From contig NZ_JAGIQA010000018.1 of the NCBI RefSeq assembly GCF_017814975.1, positions 62,001 through 126,000 on the forward strand: 64,000 nt of DNA. The letters run 5' to 3'. Every line of letters starts with the position of its first letter. Position 1 is the first letter of the stretch. This DNA is from Cupriavidus consociatus (GTDB lineage: Bacteria; Pseudomonadota; Gammaproteobacteria; Burkholderiales; Burkholderiaceae). The notes below the pieces were generated by a model. The model was not told the origin of the DNA. It ran no database searches and worked only from the letters and a program-made list of their open reading frames with translations. Both the position numbers and the translations under genes were made by a program. Of the stretch, positions 51,416-60,666 are shown in pieces.

Positions 51416-51574
51416 CGTATCAGAAATCGGGAGCGCGCTGACGAATGTCCGCTCAAGTCGCCGTCGCGGACAATTGCATTCTTATGATGCATTTGGTGTT
51501 CCTGTTCGGCTGTTGCCGGCGAGTTGCGGTTGAAGCGATTTGCGGATACTAGAGCGGACGAAACAGCCGCCAAA

Positions 51575-51988
51575 CTAAGCGTTTGTGTCGGCGTGCTGTC
51601 GGTCGAAGACCTCTCTAGCCTGCCGGAAGCGGTCCGCATTTTCAACGATCCAGGTCCACAGCGGGACCATCCGAACGAGAAGTTCCATGCCCGTGTCCGA
51701 CAATTCGTACTCGACTCTCGGGGGAACCTCTTCGAAATCATGACGGAACACCAATCCGTCACGCTCCAACTGCCGCAGAGTGCGCGTCAGCATGCGTTGA
51801 GTCACCCCGTGCATGCGCCTGCCGATTTCTGCATGGCGCAGTCTGCCATAGACCCCGAGTGTGTGGATGACCCCCAGTGACCAACGGTTCCCGGCATGCG
51901 CGAGCAACTCACGCCGTAACCCGTCGTCATCGTCTCTCAAGCCGTCACAAACGGTTTGCGAATATTGAAGAATCTCGTTCCGATCCAA
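51575..51988 (-). CDS. HxlR-family transcriptional regulator
   Basis: A 137-residue winged-helix regulator of the HxlR type. Features: G-N-R-W-S-L-G-V-I-H-T-L near 31-42, R-F-x-x-I-type helix R-H-A-E-I-G-R-R-M, T-Q-R-M-L-T-R-T-L-R-Q-L-E-R-D-G-L, and Y-E-L-S-D-T-G. It is divergent from the NmrA-type reductase gene 89 bases away and likely controls it. HxlR proteins often sense reactive carbonyl or redox stress. The effector is unknown. Confidence 0.88.
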   Translation of the reverse strand: MDRNEILQYSQTVCDGLRDDDDGLRRELLAHAGNRWSLGVIHTLGVYGRLRHAEIGRRMHGVTQRMLTRTLRQLERDGLVFRHDFEEVPPRVEYELSDTGMELLVRMVPLWTWIVENADRFRQAREVFDRQHADTNA

Positions 51989-52077
51989 TTATCAGCTCCC
52001 AGTATCACGCTTGTGCCTTCTTTCACGCGAGCCCATGCGTTGCTAGACTGCCGCAACGCATTCTCAGAGGACATATC

Positions 52078-53025
52078 ATGAACCAATCGGATCCTAACGC
52101 CACATCTCAGAACATTCTCGTGCTCGGTGCCGGCGAGCTTGGGCTCCCGGTCCTGCGGAGTCTCGCGCGCCGAGCGAAGGATGTGGATGGTGCGAAGATA
52201 AGCGTGCTGCTGCGAGCGAGTGCCGTGGAGTCCACTGAGCCAGGCAAGCGACATGATATCGCGGAGATCCGAGAGCTTGGGATCGAGATCGTCGTGGGCG
52301 ATCTGGTGAAAAGCTCCATCGATGAGCTGGCCGCAGTTTTCGCGGGCTACGACACGGTTATCGGTTGCGCGGGTTATGCAGCCGGTATCAACACGCCGAT
52401 GAAACTAGCGCGCGCAGCCTTGCAGGCGCGAATTCCGCGGTATTTTCCTTGGCAGTTCGGCGTCGATTTCGATGTGATCGGTCGAGGCAGCCCTCAGGAC
52501 ATCTTCGACGCACAACTGGACGTGCGTGAATTGCTGCGAAGTCAGCACGAGACTGAGTGGGTCATCATCTCGACTGGAATGTTCATGAGCTATCTTTTTG
52601 AGCGCGACTTCGGAGTTGTTGATCTGGACAGCGACACCGTCCACGCACTTGGAACCCTCGACACCGCAGTGACGCTCACAACGCCAGATGATATTGGCGT
52701 GCTGACTGCCGAAATCGTGTTTGCCAAGCCCCGTATTCGAAACGAGATCGTGTATCTGGCTGGAGACACCGTGACTTACGGGGAGGTGGCCGACAAACTG
52801 CAGGCGGCTCTCGGCCGACCCATTAGCCGCTCGGAGTGGAGCGAGCAGTTTTTAATGGATGAGCTGGCGCGCGAGCCGACCAATATGATGCGGAAGTACC
52901 GGGCGGCTTTTGCTCAGGGGCGGGGTGTCGCGTGGGACAAGAGTGGAACTTTCAATCACACGCGCGCCATTCCGGTCACCGACGTGGCGTCGTGGATCAA
53001 CGCGAATCTAACTTCCCGGCCTTAG
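52078..53025 (+). CDS. NmrA-family (aromatic alcohol reductase-like) NAD(P)-binding protein
   Basis: A 315-residue atypical short-chain reductase. The nucleotide-binding loop is V-L-G-A-G-E-L-G near the N-terminus, followed by V-V-G-D-L and the Y-F-P-W-Q-F-G-V-D region typical of isoflavone/aromatic alcohol reductase-like proteins. AGAGG lies seven bases before ATG. It is paired with the divergent HxlR regulator. The substrate is not predictable. Confidence 0.85.
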   Translation: MNQSDPNATSQNILVLGAGELGLPVLRSLARRAKDVDGAKISVLLRASAVESTEPGKRHDIAEIRELGIEIVVGDLVKSSIDELAAVFAGYDTVIGCAGYAAGINTPMKLARAALQARIPRYFPWQFGVDFDVIGRGSPQDIFDAQLDVRELLRSQHETEWVIISTGMFMSYLFERDFGVVDLDSDTVHALGTLDTAVTLTTPDDIGVLTAEIVFAKPRIRNEIVYLAGDTVTYGEVADKLQAALGRPISRSEWSEQFLMDELAREPTNMMRKYRAAFAQGRGVAWDKSGTFNHTRAIPVTDVASWINANLTSRP

Positions 53026-53284
53026 GGAGTAATCGTGAGTCTGGCGATCTCGATATGCGGCATCCGCCGGAGGCTTTCCATGTCCGCAACGGCAACTGAA
53101 GCCTAAGCATAGCGAAGGCTGTTATCCGGCCATTCGAGCCCTTCAACGCGGCAAGACGAGCGACCGTTCATGGCCGTCCTCTGCCCTCGGCGTGGCCTGG
53201 TCAGGGCTCGGGGGGCAGAGGATATTGTCGACCCATTGCTCTCGTTCAAGTTTCAAAGACCGATGTCCTATCTGTGTACCCTGC

Positions 53285-55039
53285 TTAAGGCTGCTCGGCG
53301 TCGCCAGTTGTCTGACCGGCTTGTGCAGGTTCAAGCTCGATGGCCAGCGCCGTTGTGGCGAACAACCTCTTCACCAGCTTGCTCAGTCGCGCTGATTCGG
53401 GACTCTGATCGTTCGCAATCGCTCGGCACGCCTCCATGAAGCGGTCCGTCGCGTGACCGAAGTGCTGATCGTAGGTGCCTCGTTGGAGTCGCATCTGAAT
53501 CATGCGGCGCATGAATTTCGGCAAGTCGTCGATGCCCATCTCTCGGATGGCCGACTCAAAATCGTGGGCCGTCGCCCGCTTCATGGCAACTTCTTGCAAC
53601 GTGCCCCAACCACTGTGTTCGATGATGTGGTTGCAGGCCTCTACCACGGTCGCCTGAGCCTGTTGTTGCGAGACGACGTTGTCGAATGTGGCTTGAATGT
53701 CAGGATGCAAGGGGTTGCCAAACGGGTTGTTGTCGTCTTCCGGAGCGGAGCCTCCACGAGCCCGGAACGCCGTAATCCAGGCTTGGATCACCTGCTCAGC
53801 CAAACGCTGTCCGCCATCCAATTCGCTTAGAACTCCGTGGAGTTCCGTAGCGACATAGGGATCGAGCAGGCCTGCGACGGCGGAGAAACCGGCGGCTTCT
53901 GCAATGAGATTCGTATCGGTCGCCCGGTGGTCCCAGATTACTTTCCTGATGAAGTTGCGGGCACTTTGTCGAGCCTCGATGGTTTGCGCCTCGCCAACGT
54001 AACGTTCGATGATAGCCTGGACCTTTTCACTTTCGAAAAGGCCGGATTCCAGGAACTCCACGAGCACCTTCTCGAAATCGTCGCATCGGTTGATGCCGAG
54101 TTCGCTCATGAGCATCCGCCAACGGTCTTCGCGCTTTTCCTCTTCGGTGGGCTCGTTCTGTTTGTTACGAAGGAACGTTGACCACTCCGGATTTCCGACG
54201 TTCAAAGCGAACTGGAAGTCGGGACCATCCTCAAGCCCTCGGTAATGAATAGCTCCGAAGAGAACGATCGAGGGCACGACTCGCGCTTGAATCGAGTCGC
54301 TCAGATCCCTATTCGCGAGGATCTGATTGGCTGCCCGGATCACCTTCCCAATAATCCGAATGTTCGTGAGGCCACACGCGATGATGGCTGGTCTTAGCAT
54401 TGCCTCGTATTTGGGCGAGGGCAGGAGCTTGATCGCGATTGAGAACGCTTCATCTGGTGTCGTCGAGAGCTTGATCTCCTGGTCGATCACTTTCTCTCGA
54501 AACGTGGTCCAAAGCATCCGCTGCTCGCCCTCTGTCGCAAGCTGGTCATCGTTAAGAACGAGAACGAACCGAGTCACGAATTCCTTGGAATATTCGTCAA
54601 TGAAGCCGAGGATCTCGTCGATCCCGAGCTTCGCGTGCTTGCGTTCGATGTCGTCAACGACGATCACCCTCTCCCTTAAAGCGAGTGGCGCGACGAGCAG
54701 CAAGTTGATATCGTTGATGGCTGCGAGCGCCTTGTAGTGGGTGGCCGCAGCTTTCACCCCGCTCGTGAACAAGTTCTTAACGACCTCAAGCTTGCCGCCG
54801 CCCACCGCCGCGTCAGGCAAAGCCCCCTCCATTAGCTTGCGTTTGACTTGGTCAATACTCGACAGGCCGAACAGCGATATGTAGAGCGCTTTCTTGACCT
54901 TCACGTCTTTGGATTCCGCCTTGACCTCGTTCCAAAGATGGGTCTTGCCCGTTCCCCACCTGCCGGACAAAGCGACGACTTGGTTATCGACGTTTTCGAG
55001 CAGTTCGATTAGTTGTTTCTTGGTTCTCACAAGCGACAC
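53285..55039 (-). CDS. KAP-family P-loop NTPase
   Basis: A 584-residue ATPase. Walker A is G-R-W-G-T-G-K-T-H near residues 26-34 and Walker B R-V-I-V-V-D-D-I-E-R near 122-131, close to the N-terminus as in KAP proteins. The large C-terminal part (about 260-584) is helical and has no known domain. No membrane helices were seen between the Walker motifs, unlike many KAP proteins. KAP NTPases are frequent in defence islands, where they work alone or with partner proteins. No partner gene is evident within the same transcript. Confidence 0.75.
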   Translation of the reverse strand: MSLVRTKKQLIELLENVDNQVVALSGRWGTGKTHLWNEVKAESKDVKVKKALYISLFGLSSIDQVKRKLMEGALPDAAVGGGKLEVVKNLFTSGVKAAATHYKALAAINDINLLLVAPLALRERVIVVDDIERKHAKLGIDEILGFIDEYSKEFVTRFVLVLNDDQLATEGEQRMLWTTFREKVIDQEIKLSTTPDEAFSIAIKLLPSPKYEAMLRPAIIACGLTNIRIIGKVIRAANQILANRDLSDSIQARVVPSIVLFGAIHYRGLEDGPDFQFALNVGNPEWSTFLRNKQNEPTEEEKREDRWRMLMSELGINRCDDFEKVLVEFLESGLFESEKVQAIIERYVGEAQTIEARQSARNFIRKVIWDHRATDTNLIAEAAGFSAVAGLLDPYVATELHGVLSELDGGQRLAEQVIQAWITAFRARGGSAPEDDNNPFGNPLHPDIQATFDNVVSQQQAQATVVEACNHIIEHSGWGTLQEVAMKRATAHDFESAIREMGIDDLPKFMRRMIQMRLQRGTYDQHFGHATDRFMEACRAIANDQSPESARLSKLVKRLFATTALAIELEPAQAGQTTGDAEQP

Positions 55040-55207
55040 GGCGGTCCTCCGTCGGCTTCCGGGGGGTAGCGTGCCGACGTTGGCAACGGCTCACCGGGTA
55101 AGCTCGTCGGCATTATCGCAGTGGGCCGGTATTCAGATCAAATCACCAGACGACTCACCTCGCGCTTGAAGGAAACCTCGGCTTAAACGACACGGACATG
55201 CCACCTC
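55040..55207. other. Short gap upstream of the KAP gene
   Basis: No coding frame is supported in this stretch between the KAP start and the tail of the broken gene. GGAGG lies just upstream of the KAP start, on the - strand. Confidence 0.3.
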
Positions 55208-55855
55208 CTATCTAGGCGGTTGTGATACTTGAGGATATCCGAAGTTCGGATGTCCGCTTTGAAAATCGATCCTCGGACAGCCGTTGTTGGCCGGACTCGG
55301 CCATCGGCCCTGGCGCGTGAGCGCGTGGGACCGTTCCCAGACGTTCTGGGACGATAACTCATCCACATTGCGCCACTGCGCGACAAAGACCAACATGATG
55401 TAGTGGTTCTCAAATCGTGGGACGCGGAAGGAAGCAGCAAGTTCACAACGCTTCCAGGCCTCCGCGTACCTTACTGCTTTTCCCTCCGTGCGCTACTTGT
55501 GACCTTGCCACGCGATGTCGTCATCCTCGTCATATGCGGGGGCAAATACAATGTGCGCCCATTGAGGAGTAGATCGTTCGAGCGCGCTTCCACGGCGCGG
55601 ACGCTGAACGCCATATACAAAGAAATGCTCCCCGGCTTCGATCATTTGCCGCTCGGTCTGACGAAACTCGTACATGGAAAGCGTTGGCGCATTCGTGAAA
55701 AAAGCGTTCCCCTCCCACGGTGCTTCAGGGGTCCAGACCCGCCAGACGTACTTGTACATACGAGGGTCGCGGTGAATCGGCGGCGCAAAATAGTGGCCAA
55801 TAGCGGGCGTGTCCGCCCATATGAGGTTGAACTCGTCATGGCTAGGCATCCACAT
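55208..55855 (-). pseudogene. Hypothetical gene split by an in-frame TAG
   Basis: The frame from ATG 55855 gives a well-formed 120-residue protein (E-F-N-L-I-W-A-D-T-P-A-I-G, F-A-P-A-Y-D-E-D-D-D) that ends at TAG 55493-55495. The same frame then continues coding-like (A-V-R-Y-A-E-A-W-K-R-C-E-L-A, then N-H-Y-I-M-L-V-F-V-A-Q-W) to 55208. A single base change explains the stop; readthrough is another option. It starts 11 bases after a 68-residue gene. Family not recognised. Confidence 0.52.
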
Positions 55856-55866
55856 GATGATGGAAC

Positions 55867-56073
55867 TCAGTCGGCGCTACGTTGGATCAGCGCGAGCAAC
55901 CTGTTGCCGCGAGCGAACGGACAACCCTGTGAATCATAGGTAAAGTTTCGTGCGATGCTGTATTTGCCCAGTACCTTCATATGGGCGTCATGGGCAATGC
56001 CATCTCCATGCTCTTCCGTGGCGATGAAGCCCATGACCAAACTATGCGGATCGCGGATCGTTTCGAGGCACAT
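55867..56073 (-). CDS. Small hypothetical protein of 68 residues
   Basis: ATG 56073 follows CGGAG with six bases between. The product has T-E-E-H-G-D-G-I-A-H-D-A-H and Y-D-S-Q-G-C-P-F-A-R-G-N-R-L-L-A-L. It lies between the WYL gene and the split gene on the same strand, so the three probably form one transcript. Not recognised. Confidence 0.42.
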   Translation of the reverse strand: MCLETIRDPHSLVMGFIATEEHGDGIAHDAHMKVLGKYSIARNFTYDSQGCPFARGNRLLALIQRSAD

Positions 56074-56111
56074 TGCATGCTCCGTAGTGAGAACGATCCA
56101 GATCGTAGGGA

Positions 56112-57191
56112 CTAATGTGGGCCGGTGGTGTCCAGATTCTCGACAGGCGCCGACTCCTGTTCATAGCGCGACAATGCGCACTTCAAATGAGCGACCATGT
56201 TTTCACGCATATCCGGTGGCGAGACGATTTCCACAGTCGTGCTCTTTTCCAATAGCAGATTGGTCAGTGGTACCGATGGCACCACCGTCGCCACCAGCAG
56301 GAAACCGCCCTCCTCTTCGACAATGATCTGATCATCACTCAGATGCAACGAGCGGAAGGCGTGTTCAATCCGCTTGGCATCAATCATTTCGCTGACTCGC
56401 AGAACAATCTGGATCGGCTTTCCTGCGAAAAATTCCATGCTCCTATCCTTCCGGATATAGGCGTCCAGGTTGAATGTCCGATCGCGGGCCAGATCGATGC
56501 CAGCGGGCCGGGCCTCGATGATGCGATCCATTCGCAGTGGAAACATCGAACCCTCGGCCGTGCGGCGCCTGTTCTTCACAATCAGATACCAAAGCGGCCC
56601 TTTTTCGATCAACGCATGGGGGAGGGCGCGATATTGCTTGGGCGCTGATTCGCGCGATGTCCGATAAGTTATATCAAGCGACTCATCGTTGTAGAGCGCG
56701 TGACCGACGATCTGAAACAACTCATGCTTGATCACGGGTGCGACGAGGGGATAGCCCGCATGAAGTCGAGCGGTCTTGTCCATCCAGAGGCGCGCGGCTG
56801 CGAGGTTCGATGCGGTGGGATGCTCTTCGAGGACGTGCGTTGCCGCGATGAAGTCGGCCTCCAATGCTCCGACAACGCTAGCGGGAAGATGGCGATAGGC
56901 GAGGTGCCGCAGTGTCAGGAGCGCGATGGCCTCGTTGACGGACGGTCGGCGCCCGCCAGGCGTTGGCGACAACGCCTTCCAGACGCGCCCCTTCGTCGCA
57001 CCGTCCGGTTTCGCGAAACCGCAGTTCTCAAGCTCCGAAAGGGCGCGTCGAATCGTTCTCCTGTCTGCATGTCCTTCGAGTGCGCTTTGCAGCTCGCCAG
57101 AGGGATATCCGTTGGGACGGCTTGCCATCAGTTCGAGGGTCGCGATCGCGAGATCGCTTAGTGGCTGCGCGTGGGTGCTGTTCCTCTTCAT
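56112..57191 (-). CDS. WYL-domain transcriptional regulator
   Basis: A 359-residue regulator. An N-terminal winged helix (about 15-75; D-R-R-T-I-R-R-A-L-S-E-L) is followed by a WYL domain (about 155-245, with P-L-W-Y-L-I-V-K-N and M-D-R-I-I) and a WCX-like C-terminus. WYL regulators of this shape (CapW/BrxR-like) repress anti-phage operons and may sense nucleotides or DNA damage. It is divergent from the membrane operon that starts at 57281, separated by 89 bases, so it is the likely regulator of that operon. Confidence 0.85.
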   Translation of the reverse strand: MKRNSTHAQPLSDLAIATLELMASRPNGYPSGELQSALEGHADRRTIRRALSELENCGFAKPDGATKGRVWKALSPTPGGRRPSVNEAIALLTLRHLAYRHLPASVVGALEADFIAATHVLEEHPTASNLAAARLWMDKTARLHAGYPLVAPVIKHELFQIVGHALYNDESLDITYRTSRESAPKQYRALPHALIEKGPLWYLIVKNRRRTAEGSMFPLRMDRIIEARPAGIDLARDRTFNLDAYIRKDRSMEFFAGKPIQIVLRVSEMIDAKRIEHAFRSLHLSDDQIIVEEEGGFLLVATVVPSVPLTNLLLEKSTTVEIVSPPDMRENMVAHLKCALSRYEQESAPVENLDTTGPH

Positions 57192-57280
57192 GACAGGGCT
57201 TCGCTGAGTGTGGATGCAATGCTAACAATATGGACACCATCTGACCAGATTCACGAATAGCATCAGGGAGGACTCGATCT

Positions 57281-57856
57281 GTGACACCCTTTGGCTCGGC
57301 TATCCGCCCCCTCCAAAGTGGGGTAACGAGTGTGGGGCAGCAGGTCGATATACCTCTGGACAGGGATCATTCCCAAAGTTGGCTGGGTGAAGGAGAGGCA
57401 AGTGTTTTCCTCCGCTTCAAAAACAAGGCTGGGGACCAGGGGCTCGAATCACTGCTTATCAAAGACAGAAAGCCGGGCAATTTCTTCTCTGGCGAGGGGT
57501 GGCGCGCAATGCGAATGATCATGTTTCTGTTGGGCCTGTTTGCAATGGGCTCCGTGTTGTACGGCATTTCAGCGGGCGTGCAGACCATCCAACGTGGGCT
57601 TGCGCGGCTGCTCAACCATGAGGCATCGGCGGCAAAGCCTGCGCCCGTTACGTTGGAGATCACGGGGTCTGGCAACGCTAAAGACCCGGCTCCGTCGTGT
57701 CAGGGCAACATCGGCGCGCTGCGCGAGCTCTATGAACTGCACAAACAAGGCGCGCTTACCAAGGAGGAGTTTCAAGATTGGAAGCACCACCTGCTGAACG
57801 CCGTTCACTCAATGTCAAGTATCCGTAGAAGCGGACACTTCCGTAATACCCCCTAA
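57281..57856 (+). CDS. SHOCT-domain membrane protein, first gene of the novel operon
   Basis: A 191-residue protein. It starts at GTG with GGGAGGA eight bases upstream. One membrane helix lies at about 78-100 (I-M-F-L-L-G-L-F-A-M-G-S-V-L-Y-G). A SHOCT motif follows near the C-terminus: A-L-R-E-L-Y-E-L-H-K-Q-G-A-L-T-K-E-E-F-Q. SHOCT modules are short helical pairs found at the ends of many membrane and toxin-related proteins, thought to aid oligomerisation. The N-terminal ~75 residues have no known domain. ATG 57510 just before the helix is an alternative start. The next gene begins 19 bases later. Confidence 0.65.
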   Translation: MTPFGSAIRPLQSGVTSVGQQVDIPLDRDHSQSWLGEGEASVFLRFKNKAGDQGLESLLIKDRKPGNFFSGEGWRAMRMIMFLLGLFAMGSVLYGISAGVQTIQRGLARLLNHEASAAKPAPVTLEITGSGNAKDPAPSCQGNIGALRELYELHKQGALTKEEFQDWKHHLLNAVHSMSSIRRSGHFRNTP

Positions 57857-57875
57857 ACCTGGAAGGTTTCAAATC

Positions 57876-58982
57876 ATGCCTCTGCCACTCATCATCGGAG
57901 CCGCCGCACTTGTCACCGCCGCATATGGTGCCAAGAAAGGCTATGACGGCTATCAAAAGCACTCGGAAGCTGACGAGATCGTCAAGGATGCCAAGGCCCG
58001 TTACGAACGCAAGAAATCTGCCGTTGACACCCAAGAAGAGAAAACCACCCTCGCACTCGATCTGTTGGGCAAGAAAGAACTGGAAATCGGCAAGAGCATT
58101 GGCGAGTTCAAAACCTTGGCCGACAAACTCCTGCAGCAACTCAATGCCGGACGGGAAAACAAGCTGAACATCAGCATCCCCAAGCATGAGCTGCAAAAGA
58201 TCGAAAACTACAGCTACACGGCCGTCAGTGTACTGGGCACAGCGGTTGGCGCAGGTGCTGCAGGTGCTGCTGTGGGATTCGCCGTCTATGGCGGTGTCAT
58301 GGCGCTAGGTGCGGCTTCCACCGGGACCGCCATCTCAGCCCTATCTGGTGTGGCTGCCACCAATGCCACCCTGGCGGCGTTAGGCGGCGGCGCGCTGTCG
58401 GCTGGCGGGCTGGGTATGGCTGGCGGTACGGCTATTCTGGGCGCTGCGGTGGCAGCGCCGGTGCTCGCCATTGCTGGCTGGGCTTACAATAGTCACGGCG
58501 AGGAAGCCCTCAAAAACGCCCGCAAGGCCAACGACGAAGTCACCCGTGCCGTTGAAAAGTTGATGAAAGCCAGCGAGCAGCTTGCGAAGACTGAAGACTA
58601 TGCTCGGAATATCAGGGGCGAGTTGACTAAGATCTTTGGGCAGTTCCAGCAATATTTCGACACCCTTAAGGGCATCAACAGCTTTATTGAGGACATCAAG
58701 GGCCGGAATGTCGACGTGGAGGCCGAGGTGGAAAAACTCGGCCACGATATTCTCCGCGTCATCGAAAACGGCTTTGCGCTGGCGGCAATCCTAGTGAACC
58801 TCATTATTGTCCCAATTTTCCGGCCCACGAAGATCAATGGCAAGGTCATGCACAACAAGGACGGTGTGCCAGAGATGGAGAAGGATGCCGATGGCTCCAT
58901 GATCCTCAACGATACCGAGCTGGATCTGGCCTTGCGTCAGGCCGCGTCCAAGGCAGAAAGCATCGAAACGGCTCGTCCCTAA
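57876..58982 (+). CDS. Glycine-rich helical/coiled-coil membrane protein
   Basis: A 368-residue protein. Residues 1-20 form a hydrophobic N-terminus. Two coiled-coil stretches (about 25-95 and 215-275) flank a long Gly/Ala-rich hydrophobic hairpin (about 115-205; e.g. G-A-G-A-A-G-A-A-V-G-F-A-V-Y-G-G). A third hydrophobic stretch lies near 300-315. This layout of coiled coils around a glycine-zipper-like hairpin resembles pore-forming alpha-helical toxins (ClyA/Hbl-like) and some membrane-shaping proteins, but no family was recognised. It lies between the SHOCT gene and the HNH-like gene. Confidence 0.6.
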   Translation: MPLPLIIGAAALVTAAYGAKKGYDGYQKHSEADEIVKDAKARYERKKSAVDTQEEKTTLALDLLGKKELEIGKSIGEFKTLADKLLQQLNAGRENKLNISIPKHELQKIENYSYTAVSVLGTAVGAGAAGAAVGFAVYGGVMALGAASTGTAISALSGVAATNATLAALGGGALSAGGLGMAGGTAILGAAVAAPVLAIAGWAYNSHGEEALKNARKANDEVTRAVEKLMKASEQLAKTEDYARNIRGELTKIFGQFQQYFDTLKGINSFIEDIKGRNVDVEAEVEKLGHDILRVIENGFALAAILVNLIIVPIFRPTKINGKVMHNKDGVPEMEKDADGSMILNDTELDLALRQAASKAESIETARP

Positions 58983-59040
58983 ACTGGGAGCGTTGCAACT
59001 GGCGCGGCGCACAATCCGTTCATCTCAAACACAAGAAAAC

Positions 59041-60666
59041 ATGTCGACCGCAGTCGCCAACTACCCTTGGGCCGAAGAGCTCGAAAGAACCGTGGTCAAC
59101 AGTCTGGTCACCACGTTTGGCTTGGACTTCCTTCTGTTCAAGGACAAAGTTGGCGGCGAGGTGGACACTATCCACAATGTACGCCAGGGCGTCTGGGGCA
59201 CGGAACAGGAACAGCAGACCTACGAACAGCGTGAGCGTTACGACGGCACGGCGTATCACACGCATCCGAATTACATAGCCACTGGCAGGAGAGACAAAGC
59301 CTCGCACCAGGCTGGGCAACTGCACGATGCCTATCGCGGCCAAACCATGGCAAAGGACGAGCAACGTAATCTCGACCATGTTATCGCCGCCAAGGAAATT
59401 CACGACGATGCTGGGCGGGTGTTAGCAGGACTCGATGGTGTGGAGCTGGCTAACCAGGGTAGCAACCTGCAGACGACACTTGAAACGATTAACAAGTCCA
59501 AGAAACAATCCCCCATCGATGAATATTTGAAGAATCTGCCAAGACTCTTGGAGGGGCATGAAAAGGATTTGACAGAAAAGCAGGAAAAATTGCGCAACCT
59601 GCCGCGCGATACCCCCGAGCAGCGGCACAACGCGGAAGTTCTAGAAGAAAAAATCGCAAAGACACAGAAAAAGATAGACGGACTAAAGTCGATCGATGCT
59701 GAGGCAATGCGGGAAAAAGATCAGCAGGCGCGAAATAAATACGATAGAGCAATCGATCGTGCCTACTACGGTGGCAGCAAGTTCATGCTGCAAACTGGTT
59801 TTGCGGCGGGTCTTTCTGGCTTCAAGATGGGCACCCGACAAATGCTTGGGCTGGTCATGGCGGAGCTCTGGTTCGAATTACGCTTGCAAGTTCCAAGAAT
59901 TCTTGACACCCTAAAAAAGGAATTCAGCTTCGAAAAATTCGTCGATCACGTACGGAGCACTTTTCGGGGTATCTGGCGGCGTATTCGGCTGCGTTTCAAG
60001 GATTTCCTGACCGACTTTAAGGACGGGGTTTTCGGTGGCGTCATGTCCAGCCTGATGACCACGATTTTCAACATCTTTGCCACCACGCAAAAGGCAACGA
60101 TCAAGATTATTCGGGAGATCTGGGGGCAGTTGTGCAAGGCGTTCAAGCTGATCTTCTTCAACCCTGAGAAACTGGGCTTTACCGATTTGTGCAAAGCCGT
60201 GATGGGCGTGCTGTCGGCGGCTGCGGGCGTGACGGTGGGATCGATAGCCCATGCGCAATTGCTGCCGTTGTGCAATTTCCCATTCGGCGCTGAACTGGCG
60301 TCGTTCGTGAGCGCTTTGGTCGCCGGGCTGGCAACGCTTGGGTTCACCTATGTATTGCTGCATAGCAACGTGGCACAACGTGCTTGGGCTTACCTCGAAT
60401 CCATGATGCCGCATGCGGATACGGTGAAGAAGTATCAAGCTATCAATGCGGAACTGGACGGCTACCTGACCGAGTTAGCGCGTCTGGAGTTCGACATGGA
60501 CACCGAGCAGTTGGCAGCGTTTTCTCGCGATTTGTCCGCTTGCAACGACGAAATGCAGCGTGGTCTCGTTTTGAAAGATGAAATCGCCAAGCAGGGCATT
60601 GAGTTGCCTTATGAAATGGGTAATACGGCGAGCACGCGCAAATGGCTGGCATCCCTGGCGAAGTGA
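59041..60666 (+). CDS. HNH-like protein with C-terminal membrane helices
   Basis: A 541-residue protein starting at ATG 59041. Residues about 70-160 carry an HNH-like block: R-N-L-D-H-V-I-A-A-K-E-I-H, then L-D-G-V-E-L-A-N and S-N-L-Q-T-T-L-E-T-I-N, the order expected for a D-H...H...N-type nuclease. Residues about 170-240 form a charged coiled coil. The C-terminal part has amphipathic then hydrophobic segments: F-G-G-V-M-S-S-L-M-T-T-I-F near 335 and a double hydrophobic stretch near 400-455. A nuclease-like domain joined to a membrane domain is unusual. The stop overlaps the start of the YkgJ-like gene by 25 bases. Confidence 0.6.
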   Translation: MSTAVANYPWAEELERTVVNSLVTTFGLDFLLFKDKVGGEVDTIHNVRQGVWGTEQEQQTYEQRERYDGTAYHTHPNYIATGRRDKASHQAGQLHDAYRGQTMAKDEQRNLDHVIAAKEIHDDAGRVLAGLDGVELANQGSNLQTTLETINKSKKQSPIDEYLKNLPRLLEGHEKDLTEKQEKLRNLPRDTPEQRHNAEVLEEKIAKTQKKIDGLKSIDAEAMREKDQQARNKYDRAIDRAYYGGSKFMLQTGFAAGLSGFKMGTRQMLGLVMAELWFELRLQVPRILDTLKKEFSFEKFVDHVRSTFRGIWRRIRLRFKDFLTDFKDGVFGGVMSSLMTTIFNIFATTQKATIKIIREIWGQLCKAFKLIFFNPEKLGFTDLCKAVMGVLSAAAGVTVGSIAHAQLLPLCNFPFGAELASFVSALVAGLATLGFTYVLLHSNVAQRAWAYLESMMPHADTVKKYQAINAELDGYLTELARLEFDMDTEQLAAFSRDLSACNDEMQRGLVLKDEIAKQGIELPYEMGNTASTRKWLASLAK

